The notes beneath the pieces are model-generated. The model did not search any database, had not been told where the DNA came from, and saw only the letters and a list, made by a program, of their open reading frames with translations. DNA of 64,000 bases from E44-bin32 sp034430595 (lineage in GTDB: Bacteria > Chloroflexota > Anaerolineae > Anaerolineales > E44-bin32). Shown one piece after another: positions 8,894 to 17,929 of the stretch (position 1 is its first letter; each line of letters opens with the position of its first letter). A program made the position numbers and the translations under genes. The stretch covers positions 62,001 through 126,000 of the forward strand of contig DAOUEL010000064.1 of NCBI GenBank assembly GCA_034430595.1, written 5' to 3'.

Positions 8894-8899
8894 ATTATA
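8894..8899 (-). promoter_or_regulatory. Probable -10 element for the pyrimidine phosphorylase gene
   Basis: TATAAT on the minus strand. Transcription would begin around 8887, just before the GGAGGG ribosome site of the 8875 start. No convincing -35 is seen. Confidence 0.5.
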
Positions 8900-8923
8900 C
8901 ACATCTGGACACAGTGCACCTGC

Positions 8924-8929
8924 TATAAT
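8924..8929 (+). promoter_or_regulatory. Probable extended -10 promoter for the amidohydrolase-CYTH gene
   Basis: TGCTATAAT (extended -10) lies 31 bases before ATG 8961; the Shine-Dalgarno AAGGTG is at 8951-8956. The -35 region is weak. It faces away from the divergent promoter at 8894-8899. Confidence 0.55.
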
Positions 8930-8960
8930 CAGCGGAATTCATCATGCCAAAAGGTGAACC

Positions 8961-10940
8961 ATGGACCAAGAAATCACAATCCTGACGAGCAAGACGATCG
9001 TGACGATGGACGTCGAACGCCGCATCCTTCGGAACGGAGCCCTGCTTATTCAGTCAGAAATGATAAGCGATATTGGCGATTTGAAAGAACTGACCGAGAA
9101 GTACCCCGCGGCCGAAGTCATCGATCTGGGCGACAAGCTTGTAATGCCGGGCCTGGTCAACGCCCACACCCATGTTCCCATGTCCCTTTTACGTGGTTTG
9201 GCCGACGACTTGCGGCTCGATGTCTGGCTGCTCGGCTACATCATGCCGGTCGAGCGTGAATTTGTTGATCCCGACTTCTGCCGGCTGGGAACTTTACTCT
9301 CCTGCGCAGAGATGATTCGCGGCGGGGTTACAAGTTTTGCCGATATGTACTATTTTGAGCAGACTGTTGCCGAAGCCACCGCCGAGGCCGGGCTGCGGGG
9401 TGTTTGCGGGCAAACGGTCCTCAAGTTTCCCTCACCTGACGCCGAATCATTTGAAGATTCGCTTGCCGCAGCACGGGAGTTCATCGAGACTTGGAGGGGG
9501 CACTCGCTGATTACCCCAGCTGTTGCGCCTCATGCGCCGTATACGTGCACGCCCGCGATACTAGAAGCATGCGCCGAGCTTGCGCTTGAATTCGATGTCC
9601 CGCTGCATATTCATGTCTCCGAAACGCAGCAGGAGGTTGATGAGTGGCGCGAGAAGTACAACATGCCCGTCGTGCCCTGGATCAAGAAACTTGGCGTGCT
9701 TGAGCCGAAGGTCATCGCTGCCCACTGTGTGCACATCGACGAAGGTGAGATCCATACCCTGGCACATTCACGCACCGGAATCGCCCACAATCCATCCAGC
9801 AACCTCAAACTTGCCTCCGGATTCGCTCCCGTGACAGAGATGCTCGAAACCGGGCTTCAGGTCGGAATCGGGACAGATGGCCCGGCCTCGAACAATGACC
9901 TAGATATGTTTGAAGAATTACGACTGGCCTCCTTCATCGCTAAAACGATTACCAACAACCCGACTGCCCTCCCGGCCCAGAAGGTTGTGGAAATGGCTAC
10001 CCGAATTGGGGCCCGCGCGATTCACCTGGGTGAGTTAACCGGATCTCTCGAAATCGGGAAGCGCGCCGACATCATCAGCATCGATATGTCAACCTCTCAC
10101 AACTGGCCTCATTACAACCGTGAGCCAGGCGCAATCTACTCCCGGATTGTCTACGCTACCAAAGCCTCCGATGTAGTGGACGTTATGGTAAACGGACGCT
10201 GGCTTATGCGGGAGAAGGAATTAACAACGCTGGACGAGGTCGACCTACGCCGTCAGGCGGCAAGCTACGCGGACAGAATCGATGCTTTCCTAGTTGACCG
10301 TGAGGGTTCGGTGCTTTCGAAACTCATCGCCATTGGTGGCGCCGAACAAGAGGAAAGCTACGAAATCCAGATCAAACTCGAAATCCCCGATTCGAAGCCC
10401 GTGCTCGAGAAACTCTCGAAGGGCACGTTCGAGGTGGTGCGCACTGCACACTACCGCGAATATGATACTTACTTCAACTTCCCCGAACCAGAGCCGGTCC
10501 GCCTGCGTTATCGGGAGGATGAATTCATTAACGAAGAGGGGGATGTCTACAACGTTCGCTCCCGGCTGACGCTGACCGGACCAGCTGCTGAGCTAGAGTT
10601 CGAGAACTCCGTCCTGCTTTCACGCTCCCGCTTCATCGCTCCGGCAACGCACAGCGTCCGCTTTTACCGCGAGTACTTCAAGCCATCGAGTGAACTCGAG
10701 ATACAAAAAGACCGCCTGCGCTGGCTGGTGCGGTATGAGAACCTGGAATTCTTTATCAACCTCGATCAACTTCTGAAACCCGAGCGGGAAGGCTTTTACC
10801 TGGAAATTAAAAGCAGGACCTGGTCACGCAAAGACGCTGAGCACAAGGCCCAATTAACAACCGACATTCTCAATATGCTTGGAGTGGAAAATGCCGAGCC
10901 TGTCATCCAGGAATACCCGGATGTAGTCAGTTCTAGTTGA
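8961..10940 (+). CDS. Amidohydrolase (MTA/SAH deaminase-like) fused to a C-terminal CYTH domain
   Basis: The protein has 659 residues. Residues 1-445 form a metal-dependent amidohydrolase of the 5-methylthioadenosine/S-adenosylhomocysteine deaminase / TrzN group. Metal ligands are H69 and H71 in VNAHTHVP, H218 in LHIHVSE, H255 in AAHCVHID and D306 in IGTDGPAS. Family segments HNPSSNLKLASG and GELTGSLEIGKRADI are also present. Residues from about 465 to 645 look like a CYTH/triphosphate-tunnel domain. It opens with YEIQIKLEI (the ExExK-type strand, with Gln for the second Glu) and continues with Arg/Glu-rich alternating strands such as VRLRYREDEF and FYLEIKSRTWSRKD. The ATG has AAGGTG upstream. 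Residue 456 onward is in the same uninterrupted frame, so this is a genuine fusion in the sequence. A deaminase role in purine/SAM salvage is likely; the tail may bind a polyphosphate or nucleotide. Confidence 0.85.
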   Translation: MDQEITILTSKTIVTMDVERRILRNGALLIQSEMISDIGDLKELTEKYPAAEVIDLGDKLVMPGLVNAHTHVPMSLLRGLADDLRLDVWLLGYIMPVEREFVDPDFCRLGTLLSCAEMIRGGVTSFADMYYFEQTVAEATAEAGLRGVCGQTVLKFPSPDAESFEDSLAAAREFIETWRGHSLITPAVAPHAPYTCTPAILEACAELALEFDVPLHIHVSETQQEVDEWREKYNMPVVPWIKKLGVLEPKVIAAHCVHIDEGEIHTLAHSRTGIAHNPSSNLKLASGFAPVTEMLETGLQVGIGTDGPASNNDLDMFEELRLASFIAKTITNNPTALPAQKVVEMATRIGARAIHLGELTGSLEIGKRADIISIDMSTSHNWPHYNREPGAIYSRIVYATKASDVVDVMVNGRWLMREKELTTLDEVDLRRQAASYADRIDAFLVDREGSVLSKLIAIGGAEQEESYEIQIKLEIPDSKPVLEKLSKGTFEVVRTAHYREYDTYFNFPEPEPVRLRYREDEFINEEGDVYNVRSRLTLTGPAAELEFENSVLLSRSRFIAPATHSVRFYREYFKPSSELEIQKDRLRWLVRYENLEFFINLDQLLKPEREGFYLEIKSRTWSRKDAEHKAQLTTDILNMLGVENAEPVIQEYPDVVSSS

Positions 10941-10980
10941 TGGCGCCGGGAGCAGTCGAACGTTTTACGTTTTATTAAGA

Positions 10981-13572
10981 TCAGCTTTCTTCGTCCGCTT
11001 GATCGTCTTCTACCAGGTATTGCTTCTGCCACGCAAAGAGCCGGTTCAGAGCCTCTAATGGTGACAGGCTGTTCACGTCGAGCGATTTTAATTCATCCAG
11101 CAGTGGATCCGTTTCGGGGAAGAGCCGCAGTTGGTTGGCCGGGAGCCTTGGACTGCCCGGCCGGGAAGCATTCGCTTCAAATTGAGAAAGGATCTCGCCG
11201 GCTCGCTGCACAACCGGGCGCGGCAGCCCTGCCAGCTCGGCAACATGGATGCCATAAGACTTGTCCGCTCCACCGGGCATGATCTTATGTAAAAATACGA
11301 CCTGCCCACCCTCTTCCGAGACCGCCACGTTGTAGTTCCGAACACCCGGGAGCCGGTCGGCCAGGCTGGTCAGTTCGTGGTAGTGTGTGGCGAACAAGGT
11401 GCGGGCCCGCAGATCCGGGTGGTTGTGGATGTACTCGACGACAGCCCAGGCGATAGCAACCCCGTCGTAGGTGCTGGTGCCACGCCCGATTTCATCCAGG
11501 ACAAGCAGGCTGCGATGCGTAGCGTTGTGCAGGATGTTCGCGGTCTCGATCATCTCAACCATAAAGGTTGATTGGCCAGCATGAATTTCGTCCTGTGCAC
11601 CGATGCGGGTGAAGATGCGATCCGTAATCCCCAACCGGGCTGATCTGGCGGGGACGAAACTGCCCATCTGTGCCATTAAGACCAGAAGCGCGACCTGGCG
11701 CAGGTAGGTAGACTTGCCGCTCATATTGGGTCCGGTTATGACACGAACACACTCGCCCTGTTCGAAAATCACATCATTGGGCACAAACCGCTGACCAACC
11801 AGCAGTTGTTCCACAACAGGGTGTCGGCCCTCTTCGATGTCGAGCACATCATCGTCGGTAAAGGTCGGCCGGACATAAGCCTGGAGTGCGGCAACCTCAG
11901 CCAGTGTTGTCACCACATCAAGCCGGCCGATTGCATGAGCTGTCTGCAGCATGCGATCTGCGTTCTGAGCTAACTCAACACAAACCGAGCGGAACAGCCG
12001 ATTCTCGATCTCGCGCACTTGTTCTTCAGCGGACAGCACCAGCGATTCATACTCTTTCATTTCTGGTGTTATATAACGCTCGGCATTGACAAGAGTCTGC
12101 TTCCGAATATAGGTCTGCGGGACACGATCGGTATTTGATTTTGTCACTTCGATGTAGTATCCGAAGACCTTGTTGTAACCGACTTTCAGGCTCTTGATCC
12201 CGGTCCGTTCACGCTCGGATCCCTCCAGATTGGCGATCCAATCGCGCGCCTCACGTGAACTGCGCTGAATATTATCAAGCTCCTTAGAATAACCAGGACG
12301 GATGACCCCGATGTTTGCTAAGGTAGCTGGCGGCTCATCCGATATGGCCGCCTGAAGCAGTCCCAGCACCTCCACGCATTGATCAGCCTGCGCTACGAGA
12401 TCATCTATGGCCTGTGCCTTTGCCCCAGACGCTTTCGCAAGGAGTTCAGGCAGTGCTTCAAGCATATCCCGAAGAGCAACCAGATCGGGCGGCCTGGCTA
12501 AACCCGCAACGATTCGGTTGATAACTCGCTCCATATCACCGATCGACTTGAGCGAAGACCGTATCTCAGCGCGCCAGATACCCTGATCGAAACCTGCCTG
12601 CACTTGATCCAGCCTGGCCTCGATCCGGGATTGATCCAAAAGAGGTCGTCCCAGCCACTGGCGAAGCATTCTGCGACCGAGTGGGGTCACGCTCCGATCG
12701 AGCACTCCAAGCAGCGAACCCCTGACCTCACCTGAGCGAATTGTCTCGCTCAATTCTAGATTCCGGCGCGTGGCTGCATCGAGCACCATGAAATCGTGCA
12801 GGCCGTAGGTCGAGAGTCCCTTCAGCAAATCCAGTGCCGGCGCCTGCGTTTGCTTAAGATAGGCGATCATCGCACCTGCTGCTCGCCTGGCAAGCGGCAG
12901 GTCTGCTAAACCAAAACCCGCTAAAGTGCTGGTACCAAAATGGGCTTTGAGGACTTCATCCGCACCTTCAAGTTCGAATTTCCATTCCGGCAGCCGTGAA
13001 ACACTTCCGGACCATATCCCATTGAGTTCTATGGCATCGTCAACGATAACTTCCGCGGGCTGAAGTCGGGCCAATTCGTGAGCCAGGATATCCCAGGGGT
13101 CCCCCGCCGCGAACTCTCCAGCGGCGAATTCACCGGTGCTGACATCCGCATAGGAAATCCCGATTCGGCCATCGGTGAGGTAGGCCGAAAGCAGGTAATT
13201 ATTCGCATCGCCCGGTAGAAGTTCGCTTTCGAGGATGGTCCCGGGAGTGATCACCCGCACGACTTCCCGGGGAAACAACCCCTGCACCGGACCATCTCCG
13301 ATTTGTTCGCAAATGGCAACGTGATAGCCACGCTCGATCAGACGGCCAATGTAACTTTCAGCCGCATGGTGTGGAATACCAGCCATCGGCACCCGGTCGC
13401 CCTTGGCGACATTGCGCGAGGTTAGGACGATATCCAGCTCCCTGGCTGCGATCTCGGCGTCCGCATCGAAGGTCTCATAAAAATCGCCCAGGCGGAAAAA
13501 CAAGATCGCATCCGGGTATTTTTTCTTGATTTCCAGGTACTGTTGCCGGATGGGAGTAACTATCTTGGCCAT
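10981..13572 (-). CDS. mutS: DNA mismatch repair protein MutS
   Basis: The protein has 863 residues. The mismatch-recognition domain starts with the diagnostic FFRLGDFYETF (Phe-x-Glu wedge). The connector, lever and clamp regions follow (NIQRSSREARDW...GYNKVFGYYIEVTK). The C-terminal ATPase domain has Walker A GPNMSGKSTYLRQ (around residue 617), Walker B LLVLDEIGRGTSTYDG and FATHYHEL. All expected domains and the normal length are present, so it is predicted fully functional. No mutL neighbour is in the window. The predicted promoter gives an almost leaderless mRNA. Confidence 0.97.
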   Translation of the reverse strand: MAKIVTPIRQQYLEIKKKYPDAILFFRLGDFYETFDADAEIAARELDIVLTSRNVAKGDRVPMAGIPHHAAESYIGRLIERGYHVAICEQIGDGPVQGLFPREVVRVITPGTILESELLPGDANNYLLSAYLTDGRIGISYADVSTGEFAAGEFAAGDPWDILAHELARLQPAEVIVDDAIELNGIWSGSVSRLPEWKFELEGADEVLKAHFGTSTLAGFGLADLPLARRAAGAMIAYLKQTQAPALDLLKGLSTYGLHDFMVLDAATRRNLELSETIRSGEVRGSLLGVLDRSVTPLGRRMLRQWLGRPLLDQSRIEARLDQVQAGFDQGIWRAEIRSSLKSIGDMERVINRIVAGLARPPDLVALRDMLEALPELLAKASGAKAQAIDDLVAQADQCVEVLGLLQAAISDEPPATLANIGVIRPGYSKELDNIQRSSREARDWIANLEGSERERTGIKSLKVGYNKVFGYYIEVTKSNTDRVPQTYIRKQTLVNAERYITPEMKEYESLVLSAEEQVREIENRLFRSVCVELAQNADRMLQTAHAIGRLDVVTTLAEVAALQAYVRPTFTDDDVLDIEEGRHPVVEQLLVGQRFVPNDVIFEQGECVRVITGPNMSGKSTYLRQVALLVLMAQMGSFVPARSARLGITDRIFTRIGAQDEIHAGQSTFMVEMIETANILHNATHRSLLVLDEIGRGTSTYDGVAIAWAVVEYIHNHPDLRARTLFATHYHELTSLADRLPGVRNYNVAVSEEGGQVVFLHKIMPGGADKSYGIHVAELAGLPRPVVQRAGEILSQFEANASRPGSPRLPANQLRLFPETDPLLDELKSLDVNSLSPLEALNRLFAWQKQYLVEDDQADEES

Positions 13573-13581
13573 GTCGCCTGC

Positions 13582-13610
13582 ATTCTAAGTCGTGGGTGAA
13601 GAAACATCAA
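13582..13610 (-). promoter_or_regulatory. Predicted mutS promoter, nearly leaderless
   Basis: On the minus strand TTGATG (13610-13605) is followed after 17 bases by TAGAAT (13587-13582). Transcription would start near 13575, leaving about 3 bases before the mutS ATG at 13572. Confidence 0.5.
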
Positions 13611-13620
13611 GCATCTATGA

Positions 13621-13626
13621 TATACT
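13621..13626 (+). promoter_or_regulatory. Possible -10 element for the ROK kinase gene, leaderless spacing
   Basis: TATACT ends 6 bases before ATG 13633 and there is no Shine-Dalgarno sequence between them, so the transcript would start at or next to the start codon. The -35 region is poor. Confidence 0.35.
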
Positions 13627-13632
13627 CCGCCC

Positions 13633-14580
13633 ATGTCGTCGATCCTGGCAGTCGACTTCGGCGGTACGAATATTCGCGTTGCCCGTTTCGATAACGGGCA
13701 GCCGCCTGCACAGGCTCAGATTAAAACCCCCACAATCGCTGAGGAAGGCCCGGAAGCTGTTTTACAACGGTTGAAGGATTCGATCGCTCAACTACTCCCG
13801 GAGAGCACATCCGATTTACGTATTGGTATCGGTGCGCCCGGTCCACTCGATCCCTACCGGGGAGTCGTCTTCAGTGCTCCAAACCTTCCAGGCTGGACCG
13901 AAATTCCACTGCAGCAAATCATCGAAGACGAATTCGACACTCCGGTTTTCCTGGGGAATGATGCGAATCTTGCCGCCCTCGGTGAATGGAAATTCGGCGC
14001 TGGCCGTGGCGCCAGGAACCTCGTTTACCTTACAATCAGCACCGGAATCGGTGGTGGGGTCATCGTTGATAGCCGTCTACTGCTCGGCGCTCATGGTCTG
14101 GCAGCCGAGTTAGGCCATCTGACGATCGATCCACATGGCCCAATCTGTGGTTGTGGCCAGGTTGGCCATATTGAAGCAATCGCAGCCGGACCCGCAATTG
14201 CCCGGCGCGCAATTGCTGCTCTCGAGGACGGAGCAAGGTCGACCCTCAGAGAGGCCCTTGAAGAGGACGGGAACCTGCAAGCCGCCCAGGTTGGAGAAGC
14301 CGCCCTGGCCGGTGATGATCTCGCCATCCGGATCGTTCTCGACACGGGTGAGATCCTCGGAGCCTACCTGGCAGATCTGGCGCACGTATTCAATCCAGAG
14401 ATTTTCGTGTTAGGTGGAGGCGTTTCACAAATCGGCCCGCTCCTGCTCGACTCCATCGACAAATCCATGCGCGAGCACGTGATGATTCCGGCTTACCTGG
14501 ATGGGTTGAAAATATCGCCTGCAGAATTAGGTGATGATGCCGGACTGGTAGGGGCTTTGGTGCTTGCCTCGCAGGATTAA
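13633..14580 (+). CDS. ROK-family sugar kinase (glucokinase-like)
   Basis: The protein has 315 residues. The ATP-binding motif LAVDFGGTNIRVA is at the N-terminus. The catalytic Asp lies in LGNDANLAALGE, with TISTGIGGG and the substrate-binding ELGHLTI. The ROK zinc motif is CGCGQVGHIEA, where the usual third Cys of CxCGxxGCxE is His. Enzymes of this family phosphorylate glucose, N-acetylglucosamine, N-acetylmannosamine or related sugars; the substrate cannot be told here. It is divergent from mutS and 2 bases ahead of the peptide-binding protein gene, so it heads the 13633-17871 operon. Confidence 0.9.
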   Translation: MSSILAVDFGGTNIRVARFDNGQPPAQAQIKTPTIAEEGPEAVLQRLKDSIAQLLPESTSDLRIGIGAPGPLDPYRGVVFSAPNLPGWTEIPLQQIIEDEFDTPVFLGNDANLAALGEWKFGAGRGARNLVYLTISTGIGGGVIVDSRLLLGAHGLAAELGHLTIDPHGPICGCGQVGHIEAIAAGPAIARRAIAALEDGARSTLREALEEDGNLQAAQVGEAALAGDDLAIRIVLDTGEILGAYLADLAHVFNPEIFVLGGGVSQIGPLLLDSIDKSMREHVMIPAYLDGLKISPAELGDDAGLVGALVLASQD

Positions 14581-14582
14581 GT

Positions 14583-16163
14583 GTGAAAGCCAATTACCTC
14601 CGCTTGCTGCTGTTGTCCACCACCTTGCTTGCAGGGGCCTGTGCACCCGTTCAACAGACGGAATCCAGCCTCAACTACGGATTGACATTATCCCCTTCGG
14701 GACTCGATCCCCATCTGAATGCCTCAGCAGAATTGGGCATTCCACTTAGTTCGGTTTATGACACGCTTGTATTTCGCGACCCAGACACGGGCGAGTTCGT
14801 TCCCGGTCTTGCTGACAGCTGGAAGATCTCCCCTGACGGATTGACGTACACTTTCGAACTTCGAGACGATGTTCACTTCCATGATGGGACCCCTTTTAAC
14901 GCCAATGCAGTCCGGGCGAATATCGATTACATCGTCGACCCGCAAAATCATTCGCAAAAAGCTGTCAGTATGCTTGGACCGTTGGTGGAGGTTGTCGTGC
15001 TCAGCGAATATCGTGTCTCTTTCCAGCTGAGTGAACCTTTTGCGCCCCTTCTCGATTCGCTTTCCCAGGTCTACCTGGGAATAGCCTCTCCTTCCGCTCT
15101 CGAGGAATGGGGACCAGCCGAATACCAATTCCATCAGATAGGTACCGGGCCTTATCGCTTTATCGAGTACATACCGAATGATCACATTCTCCTCGAACGA
15201 AATCCAGACTACGCCTGGGGTCCCTCGATCTATCACCGGCAGAATGCTGCAATTCACCAAATCGAATTTCGTTTCTACGAGTTTGAAGCTACCCGGTCTC
15301 TGGCCCTGGAGAGTGGTCAGATCGACATCATTGGCGAAGTGCCATTTAGAGAAGCAGAACGCCTATCAGATGACTCACGTTTCAGTCTCTTTCCGACCCC
15401 GATACCTGGCCAGCCAATGCAGTTTTACTTTAATACCAGAGTGTCCCCGACGGATGATCCCCTGGTCCGAGAAGCGTTGATCCTGGCGGTCGACCGTGAA
15501 AGAATTGTTGACACGATTTTCGGTGCGACCTCGCCCACCGCTTCAGGGCCACTTTCAGACGTCCTTTTCGGTCCACTGCTCCCGAATCGGTTGACTGCGT
15601 ATGATCCCAACCGCGCCGGTGCATTACTTGATCAAGCTGGATGGGTTGATTTAGATGGAGATGGAATTCGGGAGAAGGGTGGGAGCAAACTCGCATTAGT
15701 CCTGGTGACGCCGACATGGGGATCCAATCCGCAGGCCGCTCAATTAATCGATGTCAGCTGGGAAATGCTCGGGGCTAGCGTTGAAGTAATCTCCGCTCCA
15801 GCATTTGGCCCGCTCAAGGAACAGCAATCGAACGGCGAATACAATGCGATTGGATTGAATTTCTTTGGCACGGACGCCGATTTGCTTCGCCCCAGTTACA
15901 GCAGTTCGGGCCTCTACAATTGGAGCGGTATTCAGGATCCAGATCTTGATCAGCTGCTCAATATGGCAGCCAGCGAAGTTCATGATCCATCCCTGCGAGC
16001 CTCGTTTTACCAGAGCGCGATCGACCGGATGGAGCGCGCCTTCGTTGTTCTTCCCATGCGCGATTATGTTGACTTAGTAGTCGCCCGCTCCGATTTGATC
16101 GGGCTGCGTTTCTCCCTTCAGGGATGGTTCCCCTTCCTAATCGATCTCACCTTCAGCTCCTGA
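14583..16163 (+). CDS. ABC transporter substrate-binding lipoprotein, family 5 (DppA/OppA type)
   Basis: The protein has 526 residues. An N-terminal signal with lipobox LLAGAC (Cys20) indicates a lipid-anchored protein. The body has the SBP_bac_5 signatures GLTLSPSGLDPHLNAS, LVFRDPDTGEFVPGLADSWKISPDG and DVHFHDGTPFNANAVRANIDYI. This family binds oligopeptides, dipeptides, nickel or oligosaccharides. The start is GTG 14583, directly after the ROK stop; the GTG at 14581 would hit TGA at once. It overlaps the permease gene by 40 bases. No ATPase genes follow. Confidence 0.9.
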   Translation: MKANYLRLLLLSTTLLAGACAPVQQTESSLNYGLTLSPSGLDPHLNASAELGIPLSSVYDTLVFRDPDTGEFVPGLADSWKISPDGLTYTFELRDDVHFHDGTPFNANAVRANIDYIVDPQNHSQKAVSMLGPLVEVVVLSEYRVSFQLSEPFAPLLDSLSQVYLGIASPSALEEWGPAEYQFHQIGTGPYRFIEYIPNDHILLERNPDYAWGPSIYHRQNAAIHQIEFRFYEFEATRSLALESGQIDIIGEVPFREAERLSDDSRFSLFPTPIPGQPMQFYFNTRVSPTDDPLVREALILAVDRERIVDTIFGATSPTASGPLSDVLFGPLLPNRLTAYDPNRAGALLDQAGWVDLDGDGIREKGGSKLALVLVTPTWGSNPQAAQLIDVSWEMLGASVEVISAPAFGPLKEQQSNGEYNAIGLNFFGTDADLLRPSYSSSGLYNWSGIQDPDLDQLLNMAASEVHDPSLRASFYQSAIDRMERAFVVLPMRDYVDLVVARSDLIGLRFSLQGWFPFLIDLTFSS

Positions 16164-17077
16164 CCGTTATCGGCCGCAGGCTGATCGAGGGGCTGTTCAC
16201 CGCCTGGGCCGCGGTGACTCTGACGTTCTTTGCGCTCCGTATCGCAGGTGGCGACCCGGCAGATAATTTACTTGCTCAAGGTCTGGCTTCAGCAGAACAA
16301 GCCCAAGCGCTGCGTCAGCAGCTTGGCCTCGATCATCCTCTTGGCATACAGTATCTGGAATTCATGCGCAATTTGACGCGGGGCGATCTCGGAATTTCGC
16401 TCTACACCGCCCGTCCGGTTGGGCGCGTGATCGGCGAACAGCTCCCCTACACCATCGCGCTCGCCCTAAGCGGTCTGATGATCGCCCTGGCGCTGGGATT
16501 CGTGTTTGGAGCTCTTGCAGCGTGGCGCGAGCGGACAGCGGAGGGCAGATTTGCGGCTGCAATGTCCGACCTCGCCACCGCCCTTCCTGTGGCATTTACC
16601 GGAATACTCATTCTATATCTGGCGCTCATGCTCTCACTGGCAATCGGCCGCCCGATGGCTGCCCCCGGACTGCTCCTGCCCGCGATCGTACTCGGAATCA
16701 CCTCTAGCGGTCCTATTGGGCGAGTCGTGCAAGCAGGTTTAAGAGAAAGTCTGAACTCGGAATACATTCTTGCAGCGAGGGCACGGGGGTTGCCCGGCGG
16801 CGCGAGACTGCTCTGGCATGCGGTTCGTCCTGCGCTTTCGCCTGTCATTTCTCTTATCGCGCTTGAAGCGGCTTATCTCTTCAGCGGCACCGTTGTCACC
16901 GAAACAGTCTTCTCCCGTCCTGGCTTAGGCCGGCTGCTGGTCAAATCAATTCTCGAGGCTGATTTTCCCATTGCGCAGGCGCTTGTCGTGCTGGCCGCTT
17001 TGTTCTACACCACCAGTCATATTCTGGCCGATCTGGCTGCAATCATGCTCGATCCGCGCCAGCGGAGAGCTGGATGA
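16124..17077 (+). CDS. ABC transporter permease, DppB/OppB type
   Basis: The protein has 317 residues with about six membrane helices. It opens with the typical RRLIEGLFTAWAAVTLTFFALRIAGGDPAD. The cytoplasmic EAA loop is present as AARARGLPGGARLLWHAVRPALSPVI. It forms the membrane channel with the next gene product. The start ATG 16124 lies within the upstream gene. The ATGA junction at 17074 couples it to the second permease. Confidence 0.9.
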   Translation: MVPLPNRSHLQLLTVIGRRLIEGLFTAWAAVTLTFFALRIAGGDPADNLLAQGLASAEQAQALRQQLGLDHPLGIQYLEFMRNLTRGDLGISLYTARPVGRVIGEQLPYTIALALSGLMIALALGFVFGALAAWRERTAEGRFAAAMSDLATALPVAFTGILILYLALMLSLAIGRPMAAPGLLLPAIVLGITSSGPIGRVVQAGLRESLNSEYILAARARGLPGGARLLWHAVRPALSPVISLIALEAAYLFSGTVVTETVFSRPGLGRLLVKSILEADFPIAQALVVLAALFYTTSHILADLAAIMLDPRQRRAG

Positions 17078-17871
17078 GAAGGAATTTCACCTTCAGTTGG
17101 GCAGTTGTCTGGCTGATTGGTATCACGGTGATTGCGCTGGCCGCGCCACTCATCGCTCCATACAACCCCCGGCTTCCGGTTGGAGCTGCACTGAGCCCGG
17201 CTGGTGATGGCACTATGCTCGGTACCGATGGTCTGGGTCGCGATCTGCTCAGCCGCCTAATGTACGGCGCACGATACAGCCTGCTTTCTTCGCTGGCCGC
17301 AACCCTGATTACACTCTCGATTGGACTGACGCTCGGTTTACTCGCCAGCGGCAGTGTGGGTTTTGTCGACCGTATGCTGCTCGCGCTGGCCAACGCTGGG
17401 CTTGCCATACCAGGCTTGCTGCTGGCAATGCTCTTTGTCGCCGGGATCGGTCCCGGTCTGCCGACCGTCATTCTAGCTGTCGGCCTTGGAGGGAGCCCGG
17501 GATTCATTCGCCTGGCGCGTTCCATATTTAAAAGCTTGATGCAGGAAGGCTACGTGGATGCTGCAAGGGCGCTTGGTGCAGGCCGCGTCCGGATTGCTCT
17601 CTTCCACTTGCTGCCAAATGCGATGCCGCAGCTGGTTGCTCTGGCTACGACACATTATGCATGGGCATTTCTCGGGACGACGACACTTACGTTCCTCGGT
17701 CTGGCCGGAGACCCGTCTCTGCCAGAATGGGGTGCCATGTTGGATGCAGGCCGAACCTACTTGATCCAGGCCCCGATACTCTCCCTCCTGCCAGGATTGT
17801 TGATCACATTGACCGTTTTCGCAGTGCATCGTGCTGGTTTGGGCTTAAGTACATCAAGCCAACCAGGTTGA
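17074..17871 (+). CDS. ABC transporter permease, DppC/OppC type
   Basis: The protein has 265 residues. The DppC-like start has APLIAPYNPRLPVGAALSP and LGTDGLGRDLLSRLMYGAR, followed by five to six membrane segments. The EAA loop is DAARALGAGRVRIALFHLLPNAMP. It pairs with the preceding permease. The cluster stops here: the following gene is a phosphate transporter, so the energising DppD/DppF ATPases must be encoded elsewhere. Confidence 0.9.
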   Translation: MRRNFTFSWAVVWLIGITVIALAAPLIAPYNPRLPVGAALSPAGDGTMLGTDGLGRDLLSRLMYGARYSLLSSLAATLITLSIGLTLGLLASGSVGFVDRMLLALANAGLAIPGLLLAMLFVAGIGPGLPTVILAVGLGGSPGFIRLARSIFKSLMQEGYVDAARALGAGRVRIALFHLLPNAMPQLVALATTHYAWAFLGTTTLTFLGLAGDPSLPEWGAMLDAGRTYLIQAPILSLLPGLLITLTVFAVHRAGLGLSTSSQPG

Positions 17872-17929
17872 CGGTTCAACAGCCCGTCTGGTATGCTCAG
17901 GAAATCACCCGTCTGGAGCACACATTGAC

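Noticed and set aside
10952..10980. AACGT-TTT-ACGTT hairpin with T residues between the amidohydrolase-CYTH and mutS stops
   Set aside because: The stem is only five weak base pairs; it may help bidirectional termination but does not meet a reasonable threshold.
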